A stretch of DNA of 14,674 nt from DATEUP01 sp035283065 (lineage in GTDB: Archaea > Thermoplasmatota > DTKX01 > DATEUP01). The notes under the pieces are model-generated. The model had not been told where the DNA came from. It was given only the letters and a program-made list of their open reading frames with translations, and made no database searches. A program made the translations under genes and the position numbers. Of this stretch, positions 6,275-14,150 are shown piece after piece. The stretch spans positions 1-14,674 of the forward strand of contig DATEUP010000185.1 in NCBI GenBank assembly GCA_035283065.1, written 5' to 3'. The number at the start of each line of letters is the position of its first letter. Position 1 is the first letter of the stretch.

Positions 6275-7339
6275 TCAGCCGCTTCGGGGGGCCTCTGGAG
6301 GGGCGCCCGGCGGGGCCGCCTTCGAGCGCCGCTTCACTTCGTCGAGGAAGGCGGGCAGGATCTCCGAGACGTCCCCTTCGACCGCGATGTCCGCCATCGA
6401 GAAGATCGGGGCCTTGGGGTCCTTGTTGACCGCCGCGATGGTCCTCGTGCCCGAAAGCCCCACGGTGTGGGCGACCTGGCCGCTCACGCCGAAGGCGATG
6501 TAGACGGAGGGGCGGACGAAAGCGCCGGTCTGCCCGATCATCTGGCTGTGCGGGACCCACCCGAGGTCCGCGACGGGCCGCGTCGAGGCCAGGGTGGCCG
6601 TGAGGTGGCGGGCAAGCTCGGCGGCCGTCTCGACGCGCTCGACGCTGCCGATCCCGCGGCCGACGCACACGACGACTTTCGCGTCCTCGATGCGCGCGCG
6701 GCCCTGCGCTTCGAAGCTCTCGCGGACAACGCGGGTGCGCAGGCGCGACGTGCGCTCGGGCACCTCGACGCGGACGACCTCGGCCATCCGCTTCCAGTCG
6801 GGAGGTAGCGGCGAGAAGACGTTCGGCCGCGCGGTGGCAATCTGGGGGCGGTGGTTCTCGCAGACGATGGCCGCGAGGATGAGCCCGCCGAAGGCGGGCT
6901 TCACCATCTCGAGGTTGCGCGTGTCCGTGTTCACGCGGATGTCCGTGGAGTCCGCGCCGATCCCCGTCTTCAGGCGCACGGCGAGCCGCCCCGCGAGGTC
7001 GCGGCCGTTGCGCGTGCCGCCCACAAGGAGCGCCTCGGGCCGTTCCTTCAAGATGAGGGGAGCGAGCAGGTCGGTGTAGGGCTCCGTGTTGTAGTGCTCG
7101 AAGAGGGGGGACTGCGCGCAGAACACGCGGTCGGCGCCGAAGGCGATCGCCTCCTTGACGAGGGGCCCGGGGTCCTGCGCGAGGACCGCGCACGAGAGCG
7201 TGGTGCCCAGGCGCTCGGCAAGGTCGTGGCCCTTGGAAAGGAGTTCGCGCGTGATCGGCCGCAGCGCCTTGCCCGTGTGCTCGGCGACCACCAGCACGCC
7301 GCGCCATTCGCCGCGGGACTCCGGGGCCACGCGCGGCAT
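6275..7339 (-). CDS. etfA: Electron transfer flavoprotein, alpha subunit
   Basis: EtfA pairs with EtfB and binds FAD, passing electrons between flavoenzymes such as acyl-CoA dehydrogenases and an iron-sulfur acceptor. The protein has 354 residues. The N-terminal Rossmann-like domain (about 12-190) includes LLVGGTRNGRDLAGRLAVRL (104-123), and the C-terminal FAD domain is classical. It reads GWVPHSQMIGQTG (260-272), RPSVYIAFGVSGQVAH (276-291), AAVNKDPKAPIF (302-313) and ADIAVEGD (316-323). The usual SGAIQH-type loop is SGQVAH here, keeping the flavin-contacting histidine H291. The C-terminus ends in a proline-rich tail. ATG 7339 shares its A with the etfB stop (TGATG) and is preceded by GAGGGGGTG, so the two subunits are translationally coupled. 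This is the last gene of the operon. Confidence 0.95.
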   Translation of the reverse strand: MPRVAPESRGEWRGVLVVAEHTGKALRPITRELLSKGHDLAERLGTTLSCAVLAQDPGPLVKEAIAFGADRVFCAQSPLFEHYNTEPYTDLLAPLILKERPEALLVGGTRNGRDLAGRLAVRLKTGIGADSTDIRVNTDTRNLEMVKPAFGGLILAAIVCENHRPQIATARPNVFSPLPPDWKRMAEVVRVEVPERTSRLRTRVVRESFEAQGRARIEDAKVVVCVGRGIGSVERVETAAELARHLTATLASTRPVADLGWVPHSQMIGQTGAFVRPSVYIAFGVSGQVAHTVGLSGTRTIAAVNKDPKAPIFSMADIAVEGDVSEILPAFLDEVKRRSKAAPPGAPPEAPRSG

Positions 7340-8145
7340 CAGCGCACCCCCTCGAAGGCCCCGCGGGCTTCGAGCGCTTCGACGAGCTTGCGCGCGGCTT
7401 CGCGGGGCGGCCCCTTGATGCGCAGGGACTCGCGCTTTGCGGAGGGCGCGGCGGTGACCGCCGAGACGCGGGTGGGCGAGCCCGCGGCGCCGACGAGTTC
7501 GCGGGCAAGGCCAAGGTCCGCGATGCCCCAGACTTTGGGCTTGAACGAGCGCCTGGCCCCCTGGCGGGTCGCAAAGAGCGTGTAGCGCGGCCGGTTCGAC
7601 CCCGAGAGGACGGAGACCACGCAGGGCAGCTCGCTCTCGACGACCGCCTGCCCCCCCTCGAGCTCGCGGGTCGCGCGCAGCGCGCGCTTCTCGGGCTCGA
7701 GCGCGAAGTCCCGCACGAACGTGAGCTGGGCGTAGTTCAGGTGCTCTGCGAGGCTCGCGGGCACCTGGCCGGTCGCCGAATCGGAGGTCTCGTCGCCGCA
7801 GAGCACGAGGTCCGCCCCGCCGGCCTTCTCGATCGCTTTGGCAAGCGCGAGCGAGGTGGGCAGGGTGTCAGACTCTGCAAGGGCGCGGTCGGAGACAAGG
7901 AACGCGTCGTCGGCGCCCATCGCAATCGTGTCCGCCAGGTTCTGCGCGGCAAAGGGCGGCCCCATGGAGAACGTCCAGACGGTCGCGCCGGTCAGGGCCT
8001 TCACCTTGAGGGCCCACTCGAGGGCGTTGAGGTCGGCCGCGTTGAGGATGTTGCGGGCGTTGCGCCGGTTCACGGTCTTCGTCTGGGGGTCGAAGGTGAT
8101 CTCCGACGGGTCGGGGACGACCTTCACGCACACGGCGACCTTCAG
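7339..8145 (-). CDS. etfB: Electron transfer flavoprotein, beta subunit (CTG start)
   Basis: EtfB is the partner of EtfA and in bifurcating Etfs carries the second FAD. The protein is 268 residues, normal for the family, if translation begins at CTG 8145. That start gives the canonical N-terminus xKVAVCVKVVPDP. The nucleotide-binding loop is GDETSDSATGQVPASLAEHL (117-136), followed by QLTFV (140-144). No ATG, GTG or TTG in this frame lies near the proper start. The next GTG would trim the first beta strand, and the frame upstream belongs to another gene. CTG forms a CTGA overlap with the preceding stop, exactly like the ATGA and GTGA overlaps earlier in the operon. The DSATGQV segment is closer to the T/QV pattern of bifurcating EtfB than to the AMP-binding type; that is a by-eye judgement. 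Confidence 0.92.
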   Translation of the reverse strand: MKVAVCVKVVPDPSEITFDPQTKTVNRRNARNILNAADLNALEWALKVKALTGATVWTFSMGPPFAAQNLADTIAMGADDAFLVSDRALAESDTLPTSLALAKAIEKAGGADLVLCGDETSDSATGQVPASLAEHLNYAQLTFVRDFALEPEKRALRATRELEGGQAVVESELPCVVSVLSGSNRPRYTLFATRQGARRSFKPKVWGIADLGLARELVGAAGSPTRVSAVTAAPSAKRESLRIKGPPREAARKLVEALEARGAFEGVR

Positions 8146-9293
8146 TGTCGTACGGTCACCCCCATGGCGCGGCTCACGAGTTCGGAGGTGTCGCGGACCT
8201 CGAGTGTGCCTTGGAGGCCGGTCACGGCAAGCGCGTCCTCGAACATCTGGACGCACACGGGGCAGGCGGTCGCGAGGACCTCTGCGCCCGCGTCGGCCGC
8301 CTCCTTTACGCGCGCGACCGAGAGGCGCTCGCTCAAGGGGACTTCGCGGAACGCGCCGCCCCCGCCGCCGCCGCAGCAGACGGCGCCGTCGCGGTTCGAC
8401 TCGAGCTCGATGAGCTTCGCGCCGGCCCCCTCGAGGACGGCGCGCGGGGCGTCGAAGACGCGGTTCACGCGCCCGAGGTAGCACGGGTCGTGGTAGGCGA
8501 CGCGCCGGGCGATTTTCCCGGGGGTCGCGAGCTTGTGCTCGGAAAGCAAGCGCGCGAGCATCTCCGTGTAGTGGAGGACTTCGACGCCCGCAAGCCCGAG
8601 GCGCGGGTACTCGTTCTTGAGGGCGTTGTAGCAGTGGGGGGACGCGGCGACCACGGTCGTCGCACCCGACTCCTCGATCGCGCGGATGTTTTCGCGCGCG
8701 AGCTCCTCGAAGAGGCCGACTTCGCCCATGGCAAGGGCCTCGTTGCCGCAGCAGGTCTCGCGGCGCCCCAGGAGGCCGAACTTGGTCTTGGAGACCTGGA
8801 GCGCGCGGGCGAGCGTGCGAAGCGCGCCGTGGGCGCGCGGGTCGAAGGACGCCGTGCACCCGGCAAAGAGGAGGACGGGGAACTGCCCGTGGTCGAGGAC
8901 GCCGAGCCCCTCGGCCCATCGGCCCCTTGACGAAGCGCCGGTGCCGAAGGGGTTGCCGCGGTCGGCCATGCTCTCGAGCGCGCGCTGGACGCCCGCGGGC
9001 AAGTTCTGCGCGAGGAGCGCGCGGCGCCTCGCGGCGGCGATGACCGAGGGCGGGTTGAGCCCGCGCGGGCAGGCGACCGTGCAGGCGGCGCAGGCCGTGC
9101 ACCGCCAGAGCTCGGCCTCCAAGTAGCCCGAGCCCACCTGGAGCGCGCGCATGACGCGCCTCGGGGAAAACCCGGGGACCCGCGCGGCCCACGGGCACAC
9201 TGCCGTGCAGTCGCCACACTGGTAGCAGGCCTGGAGGCTCGGGACGTCTACGCGCAGGGCCTCGACGGCTTCGTCGTCAAGCTTCACGGTCAT
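8142..9293 (-). CDS. HdrD-like (HdrC-HdrB fused) iron-sulfur oxidoreductase subunit
   Basis: This 383-residue soluble iron-sulfur protein is laid out as a ferredoxin-like HdrC part followed by two CCG domains (HdrB part). Cluster ligands visible are C23/C26/C29/C33 and C65/C68/C71/C75, each CxxCxxCxxxCP. CCG domain 1 has C146, C181-C182 and C221, but the first cysteine of the final CxxC is serine (S218-P-H-C221). CCG domain 2 is complete: C271, C306-C307, then C344-P-V-C347. In heterodisulfide reductase such domains hold non-cubane [4Fe-4S] clusters that reduce disulfides. Relatives also work as Etf-linked Fe-S oxidoreductases, which fits the adjacent etfBA. There are no membrane helices, so it is not a QmoC or EMO-type membrane subunit. 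The ATG overlaps the HdrA stop (ATGA 9290-9293). The true substrate is unknown. Confidence 0.9.
   Translation of the reverse strand: MTVKLDDEAVEALRVDVPSLQACYQCGDCTAVCPWAARVPGFSPRRVMRALQVGSGYLEAELWRCTACAACTVACPRGLNPPSVIAAARRRALLAQNLPAGVQRALESMADRGNPFGTGASSRGRWAEGLGVLDHGQFPVLLFAGCTASFDPRAHGALRTLARALQVSKTKFGLLGRRETCCGNEALAMGEVGLFEELARENIRAIEESGATTVVAASPHCYNALKNEYPRLGLAGVEVLHYTEMLARLLSEHKLATPGKIARRVAYHDPCYLGRVNRVFDAPRAVLEGAGAKLIELESNRDGAVCCGGGGGGAFREVPLSERLSVARVKEAADAGAEVLATACPVCVQMFEDALAVTGLQGTLEVRDTSELVSRAMGVTVRH
8156..8163 (-). promoter_or_regulatory. Shine-Dalgarno site supporting the etfB CTG start
   Basis: Read on the minus strand this is GGGGGTGA, ten bases before CTG 8145 and inside the 3' end of the preceding gene. 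The next possible start (a GTG four codons downstream) would be 22 bases away, too far for this site. Confidence 0.5.
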
Positions 9294-12200
9294 GTGTCGA
9301 ACCCCCCGAATTCCTTGAGCGCCTTCCGCGTCGCCTCGACCTCGCCGGGCTTGAGCGCGCCAAGGACCTTGTGCATCTCCTCGACCTTCGAGGCGAAGCG
9401 CTCGCCTTCGGCGGCCGAGACCCACCAGAGCTGGAGGCGCTCGGGGGCCACCCCCTTGCGCTGGAGCCGCTGGACCCACTTGGGCACGCGCTTGGCCGTC
9501 TGCGTGTTCGCGGAGATGTAGTGGCAGTCCCCGGGGTGGCAGCCGGTCACGAGGACGGCCCCGGCGCCGCGGGCGAACGCGCGGAACACGAGCTTGTCCG
9601 AGACGCGGCCCGAGCACATCGTCCGGATGACCCGCGCGCTTGAGGGGTACTCGCGGCGCGAGATCCCCGCGAGGTCGGCGCCGGCGTAACTGCACCAGTT
9701 GCAGGCGAACACGAGGACCTTGCCCTCGGGGTCGCGGGCAAGGGCCGCGTCGATCTGGGACTCGACCTGGGCGTCTCTAAAGTGCGGCTGGTCGATCGAG
9801 GAGGGCGGGCAGGCGGCCACACAGGTCCCGCACCCCTGGCAGATCGCGGGCTCGATGTGGGCGACCCCCTTGGGCTTGCCTTCGTGGGGCACCATGTGGA
9901 TCGCCCCGAAGGGGCACACGAGGGTGCAGGCCGTGCAGCCCGTGCAGGTCGCCTCGTCGACGAGGGGGGCGAGGGGCTCGAGGGAGACCTCGTCGTGGGA
10001 GAGGAGGCCCCCGACCTTTGCGCCGGCCGCCGACCCCGCGATGATCGACTCCTCGACGCGGTGGGGGGACTGTGCGGAGCCTGCGAGGTACACGCCAGCC
10101 ACCGCAGTCTCGACGGGCCCGAGCTTCGGGTGGAGCTCGAGGATGAAGCCGTCGATCCCGCGCGGCACTTTGAGCATCTCGGCAAGCGCCATGTCGGGGG
10201 GCTCGAGACCGGCCTCAAGCACGAGCAGGTCCGTGTCCATCTCGACCTCGTCGCCGAGCAGCTCGTCGAAGACTCGGACCTTGCCCCCTTCGAAGACGGG
10301 GGGCCGCAGGGGGGCAAAGCGCAGGAAGAAGACGCCTTCCTCGCCGGCCTTGCGGTACGCCTCTTCGGCGCCGCGCGAGAACGTGCGCATCTCGCGGTAG
10401 AGGACGCGCACGTGGTTCCCCTGGCGCTTGAGCTCGCGCGCCTGGTGGACCATCGACTCGCAGCAGTACCTCGAGCACCAGGGGCGCTCGGCGGAGCGCG
10501 AGCCGACGCAGGCGACGAACGTCACGCGCTTGCCGACGACCTTGTCCTTGACCTGCTCGAGGTCGGCGTTTGTAAGGACGCGGGGGTCGGCTCCGTAGCC
10601 GAACTCCGTGGGCTTGTAGAGCCTTGAGCCCGTCGCGAGAACGATCGAGCCGACGTCGAGCTTGGCGCCCTTCTTCAGGTTCACGCGGAAGTTGCCGACG
10701 AACCCGCCGACGGACTCGATCTCGTCGGCAAGGTGCATCTGGACGCCCGCGTCGATTGCGTCCTTGAGTTGGCCTTCGAGGAGGGTGCGCGCGAGCGTCC
10801 CTTCGGGGGCGAGGTCGTGGAGCTTGAGGAGCCGCCCGCCGGGGTCGCGGTCCTTCTCCACAAGGTGCGTCTCGATCCCCTGGCGCGCGATCGCGGCGGC
10901 CGCCGAGAGCCCTGCCGGGCCGCTGCCCACGACGAGAGCGCGGCGCGTGCACTGCGCGCCGAGCCGGTCGAGGCGCTCGAGGCGGCGCGCCTTCTCGACG
11001 GCCATCCACGTGAGGTCCTCGGCCTTCGTCGTGGCCTCGGCGCGGTCGCGGTGGACCCAGGAGTTCTGGTCGCGGATGTTCGCCATCTCGAAGAGGAACT
11101 CGTTGAGGCCCGCCTCCTTGCAGGCGGCCCGGAACGTGGGCTCGTGGGTGCGCGGGCTGCAGGCCGCGACGACGACGCGCGTGAGGTTGTGCTCCTTGAT
11201 CTTGCCCGTGATGCTCGTGAGCGTGTTGGCCGAGCAGGAGAACATGTTCTCCTCGGCAAGCACGACGTTCGGGAGCCCCTTGGCGAAGTCCTTGACCTTC
11301 CCGCAGTCGACGGTCTTCGCGATGTTCGACCCGCAGTGGCAGACGAAGACGCCGACGCGTGCTTCGCCATCGAGCTTCACGGTCTCCGGCGGCTCAGGGG
11401 CCGGGGGCAGGCGGTCCGTGGCAAGGGCAAGGGCCCGCGCGCTCGCCGCGCCGGCTTCCGATACGCAGTCGGGGATGTCCTTGGGGCCGCTCGCCCCGCC
11501 CGCGAGCAGCACGCCGGGGCGCGTGGACGCGACGGGGTCGCCGCCTACGCCGCCCCTGAAGAAGCCGTCGGGCCCGAGCTCGATGCCGAGCGTGTGCGCC
11601 AGATGTTCGGTGCCCTGGGGCGGCACGAGCGCGGTTGCAAGGACGACGAGGTCCGTGGGGACCTCGCGGAAGCGCCCCTCGCGGGTGTCCTCGAAGCGGA
11701 CGAAGAGCTTGCCGCCCCGCTCGATGACGCCGCCGGCCCGCGAGCGCACGAATTCCGCGCCCCGCGCGGCGGCCCTGGTGTAGAAGTCGTCGAAGCCGCG
11801 CCCGTAGGCGCGGATGTCCATGAAAAGGACGCGAACGTGCTTCGCGGCCCCGTGCTCGAGGAGCTGGACCGCGTGCTTGAGGCTGTACGTGCAGCACACG
11901 CGCGAGCAGTACTCGCAGGCGCGCTGGTCGCGCGACCCCGCGCAGAGCACGATCGTGACGTCGCCGGGCGCCTTTCGGTCGGACGGCCGGACGACCTTGC
12001 CGCCGGTCACTCCCGAGGCCGAGAGCATCCGCTCGAGCTCGAGCGAGGTGAGGACGTCCTTGTACTTCCCGTAGCCAAACTCGGGGAGCTTCGAGGCGTC
12101 GAAGGGCTCGACGCCCGTGGCCACGACGACCGCGCCCACCGTGAGCTCGCTCGTCCCTTCGGCGAGCTGGTTCCAGTCGATCGCCTTGGGCCCGCAGGCC

Positions 12201-12694
12201 TCGTAGCAGAGGTTGCAGGCGAGCACGTTGGGCTCGTTGAGGCAGTGCTCGAGGTCGACCGCGTAGGTCGAGGGCACGGCCTGGGGGAACGGCTGGTAGA
12301 TCGCGCGGCGGGTTTTCAGCGACGCGTCGTACTCGTTCGGCACGATCACGGGGCAGGCGCGCACGCAGTCGCCGCAGGCCGTGCAGCCGTTCGTCACGAA
12401 GCGCGTGTGGGCCTTGAGGCGGACCTTGAACTTGCCGGGCGCGCCTTCGATTGCGTCGACCTCCGAGAGCGTGTGGAACGTGATGTTCTTGTTGCGGAAG
12501 GCCGCGGACATCTTGGGCGCCTCGATGCAGGTCGAGCAGTCGAGGGTCGGGAACGTCTTGTCGAGCTGCGCCATCATGCCCCCCGTGGAGGCGCCGCGCT
12601 CGACGAGGTGGACCTCGGCGCCGGCCTCCGCGAGGTCGAGGGCGGCCTGGATCCCCGTTACGCCGCCGCCGATGACGAGGACGCTCGCGGTCAT
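9290..12694 (-). CDS. hdrA: Fused HdrA-HdrA-ferredoxin-MvhD protein (QmoA/QmoB-like)
   Basis: This 1134-residue flavo-iron-sulfur protein is much longer than ordinary HdrA (about 650). Half 1 (1-430) has an FAD loop VIGGGVTGIQAALD (7-20), the HdrA signature DKTFPTLDCSTC (45-56), a dicluster-ferredoxin-like insert (C104/C107/C110/C114; C151/C160/C163/C167) and CEYCSRVCC (260-268). Half 2 begins with the HdrA N-terminal domain, VGVFVCHCGSNIAKTVDC (447-464), then C487 and MANIRDQNSWVH (537-548). It continues with a second FAD loop VVGSGPAGLSAA (588-599) and CSRYCC (740-745). Two ferredoxin clusters follow (C917/C920/C923/C927; C952/C955/C958/C962). A C-terminal MvhD domain (about 992-1134) carries C998, C1001, C1027, C1052 and C1057. 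MvhD usually docks a hydrogenase, formate dehydrogenase or other donor; none is encoded here. Likely role: hub moving electrons between ferredoxin, flavin and the HdrD-like subunit. ATG 12694 overlaps the korG stop. Confidence 0.95.
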   Translation of the reverse strand: MTASVLVIGGGVTGIQAALDLAEAGAEVHLVERGASTGGMMAQLDKTFPTLDCSTCIEAPKMSAAFRNKNITFHTLSEVDAIEGAPGKFKVRLKAHTRFVTNGCTACGDCVRACPVIVPNEYDASLKTRRAIYQPFPQAVPSTYAVDLEHCLNEPNVLACNLCYEACGPKAIDWNQLAEGTSELTVGAVVVATGVEPFDASKLPEFGYGKYKDVLTSLELERMLSASGVTGGKVVRPSDRKAPGDVTIVLCAGSRDQRACEYCSRVCCTYSLKHAVQLLEHGAAKHVRVLFMDIRAYGRGFDDFYTRAAARGAEFVRSRAGGVIERGGKLFVRFEDTREGRFREVPTDLVVLATALVPPQGTEHLAHTLGIELGPDGFFRGGVGGDPVASTRPGVLLAGGASGPKDIPDCVSEAGAASARALALATDRLPPAPEPPETVKLDGEARVGVFVCHCGSNIAKTVDCGKVKDFAKGLPNVVLAEENMFSCSANTLTSITGKIKEHNLTRVVVAACSPRTHEPTFRAACKEAGLNEFLFEMANIRDQNSWVHRDRAEATTKAEDLTWMAVEKARRLERLDRLGAQCTRRALVVGSGPAGLSAAAAIARQGIETHLVEKDRDPGGRLLKLHDLAPEGTLARTLLEGQLKDAIDAGVQMHLADEIESVGGFVGNFRVNLKKGAKLDVGSIVLATGSRLYKPTEFGYGADPRVLTNADLEQVKDKVVGKRVTFVACVGSRSAERPWCSRYCCESMVHQARELKRQGNHVRVLYREMRTFSRGAEEAYRKAGEEGVFFLRFAPLRPPVFEGGKVRVFDELLGDEVEMDTDLLVLEAGLEPPDMALAEMLKVPRGIDGFILELHPKLGPVETAVAGVYLAGSAQSPHRVEESIIAGSAAGAKVGGLLSHDEVSLEPLAPLVDEATCTGCTACTLVCPFGAIHMVPHEGKPKGVAHIEPAICQGCGTCVAACPPSSIDQPHFRDAQVESQIDAALARDPEGKVLVFACNWCSYAGADLAGISRREYPSSARVIRTMCSGRVSDKLVFRAFARGAGAVLVTGCHPGDCHYISANTQTAKRVPKWVQRLQRKGVAPERLQLWWVSAAEGERFASKVEEMHKVLGALKPGEVEATRKALKEFGGFDT

Positions 12695-13242
12695 GGCGAG
12701 CCCCCCCGCGAGGCGCGCCCGAGCTCGAACCCTCGCTCGAAGGCGCGCATGTTGAGCTCGAGGGCCTTGGCCGGCACGACGTCGGCGACCGCGCGCTTCA
12801 GCGACTCGGGGGACACCACGCCGGTCCTGCCGTCGAGGGCGCCCAGCATGACCATGTTCGTGACGATCTTCTTGCCAAGGTGCTCGGCGGTCGCCGTGAA
12901 CGGGATCGCCGTGGGCGGCGGCGTGGTCCCCTGCGGCACTTGGACGAGGTCCTTGTCGATAAGGAGGTCGCGCGGGCGCGCGCGCCCGCGGGCGTAGAGC
13001 TCGTAGGCCTCCTGGGACATGACGACGAGCGCCGAGGGCTCGGTCACCCGCGGGAAGTCGACGGGCTCCTCGGTGATCACGACCTCGGCGGCGCAGGCGC
13101 CCCCGCGGGCCTCGGGGCCGAACGACTGGGAGACGACCGCGTACTTGTTGTCGTAGAGCGCGGCCGCGCGCCCGAGGGTAAGCCCCGCCAGGATGACGCC
13201 CTGGCCGCCGAAACCTGCGATCCGGATCTCCTTGCGTTTCAT
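12691..13242 (-). CDS. korG: 2-oxoacid:ferredoxin oxidoreductase, gamma subunit
   Basis: This 183-residue protein is the KorG/KorC (POR gamma) subunit. It shows the family's GFGGQGVILAGLTLG loop (10-24) and SFGPEARGGACAAEVVIT (40-57), which help form the CoA/thiamine-diphosphate site with the other subunits. The stretch NMVMLGAL near 130 is also typical. The complex oxidatively decarboxylates a 2-oxoacid with CoA to an acyl-CoA and reduced ferredoxin in the cytoplasm. The start is ATG 13242 in an ATGA overlap with korB, preceded by GGTGAAGG. The length is normal. Gamma as a separate gene downstream of alpha and beta is the usual KorABG layout. Substrate specificity (2-oxoglutarate or another oxoacid) cannot be read from this subunit. 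Confidence 0.93.
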   Translation of the reverse strand: MKRKEIRIAGFGGQGVILAGLTLGRAAALYDNKYAVVSQSFGPEARGGACAAEVVITEEPVDFPRVTEPSALVVMSQEAYELYARGRARPRDLLIDKDLVQVPQGTTPPPTAIPFTATAEHLGKKIVTNMVMLGALDGRTGVVSPESLKRAVADVVPAKALELNMRAFERGFELGRASRGGSP

Positions 13243-14150
13243 GCCTTCACCGTCCCCTTGGGCTTGCCGCGCGCGGGACTTTTCATCATCTCCGTGAAGC
13301 TCGGCTTGTCGAGGTCGACGAAGTTGCCCACGCGGAACACCTCGTTCTTGGCCATGGAGAGCGTGAGGAACTCGAGGGCGGCCTTGGGGTCGAGCTGGGC
13401 CTCCTCGCGGTAGTACTCCATCTCGTCGAGGCCCTCGCCGAGGCTGTTGCGCTGCCCGAACCCGACGGGGCAGGGCGAGATGACTTCGACGAAACTGAAC
13501 CCCTTGCGCTCGAGGGCCTTGTGGATCGCGTCCTCGAGCTGGCGGCAGTGCAGCGAGGTCCAGCGCGCGACGAAGGTCGCCCCGACGCTGGCCGCCAGGT
13601 ACGGGAGGTTGAAGGGGGGGTCGACCTTGCCGGTGGGCGAGGTCGTCGTAATCGCGCCGACGGGTGTGGTGGGGCCCGACTGGCCGCCGGTCATCGCGTA
13701 GTTGAAGTTGTTGATGCACACGACGGTGAGGTCCATGTTGCGCCTGGCGGCGTGGATGAAGTGGTTGCCGCCGATGGCGAAGAGGTCGCCGTCGCCGGAG
13801 AACACGGTGACCTTGAGCTCGGGGTTCGCGAGCTTCAAGCCCGTGGCAAAGGGGATCGCGCGCCCGTGGGTCGAGTGGTAGGAATCGAGGTTCATGTAGC
13901 CGGCCACTCGCCCCGTGCAGCCGATCCCCGAGACGCAGACGTGCTTGTCCTCGGGGGTCGCCGAGCGAAGGACCGCTTGGGCGTAGGCGTTCATGACGGG
14001 CCCGATCCCGCAGCCCGGGCACCAGATGTGCGGGAGGCGGTCGGAGCGCAGCATCCGGTCGAGGGGGTGGCAGGCGGATTCGAGCTCGCGGCCGCCCGGG
14101 TCGACCGTGGGCGCCGGCGAGCCGATCAAGGGGGGGAGGGCGCCGTTCAC
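13239..14150 (-). CDS. korB: 2-oxoacid:ferredoxin oxidoreductase, beta (thiamine diphosphate) subunit
   Basis: The protein has 303 residues from GTG 14150. The [4Fe-4S] ligands are WCPGCG (C44, C47), GIGC (C78) and SPCP (C227). The thiamine-diphosphate/Mg site is GDGDLFAIGGNHF (119-131) with the NN pair at N147-N148, followed by YAMTGGQSGPTTP (151-163). It catalyses decarboxylation and passes electrons to ferredoxin. The frame is open upstream to 14429, but that is antisense-free shadow within korA. GTG 14150 is chosen because it forms a GTGA overlap with the korA stop, sits eight bases after GGAGG and gives a family-like length. An N-terminal extension of about 35 residues precedes the first cysteine motif. 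The KorB type is clear; 2-oxoglutarate is the most likely substrate by family resemblance. Confidence 0.94.
   Translation of the reverse strand: MNGALPPLIGSPAPTVDPGGRELESACHPLDRMLRSDRLPHIWCPGCGIGPVMNAYAQAVLRSATPEDKHVCVSGIGCTGRVAGYMNLDSYHSTHGRAIPFATGLKLANPELKVTVFSGDGDLFAIGGNHFIHAARRNMDLTVVCINNFNYAMTGGQSGPTTPVGAITTTSPTGKVDPPFNLPYLAASVGATFVARWTSLHCRQLEDAIHKALERKGFSFVEVISPCPVGFGQRNSLGEGLDEMEYYREEAQLDPKAALEFLTLSMAKNEVFRVGNFVDLDKPSFTEMMKSPARGKPKGTVKA

Noticed and set aside
8146..9219. Upstream extension of the etfB frame (to a 626-residue protein)
   Set aside because: The added part is an arginine/proline-rich shadow of the HdrD-like gene with no Etf similarity; EtfB homology begins at CTG 8145.
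10733..12997. Long open frame (754 codons) on the plus strand opposite the fused HdrA gene
   Set aside because: It mirrors the codon periodicity of a GC-rich gene; the product is Arg/Ala/Val/Asp-rich with no domain, while the opposite strand has clear HdrA motifs.
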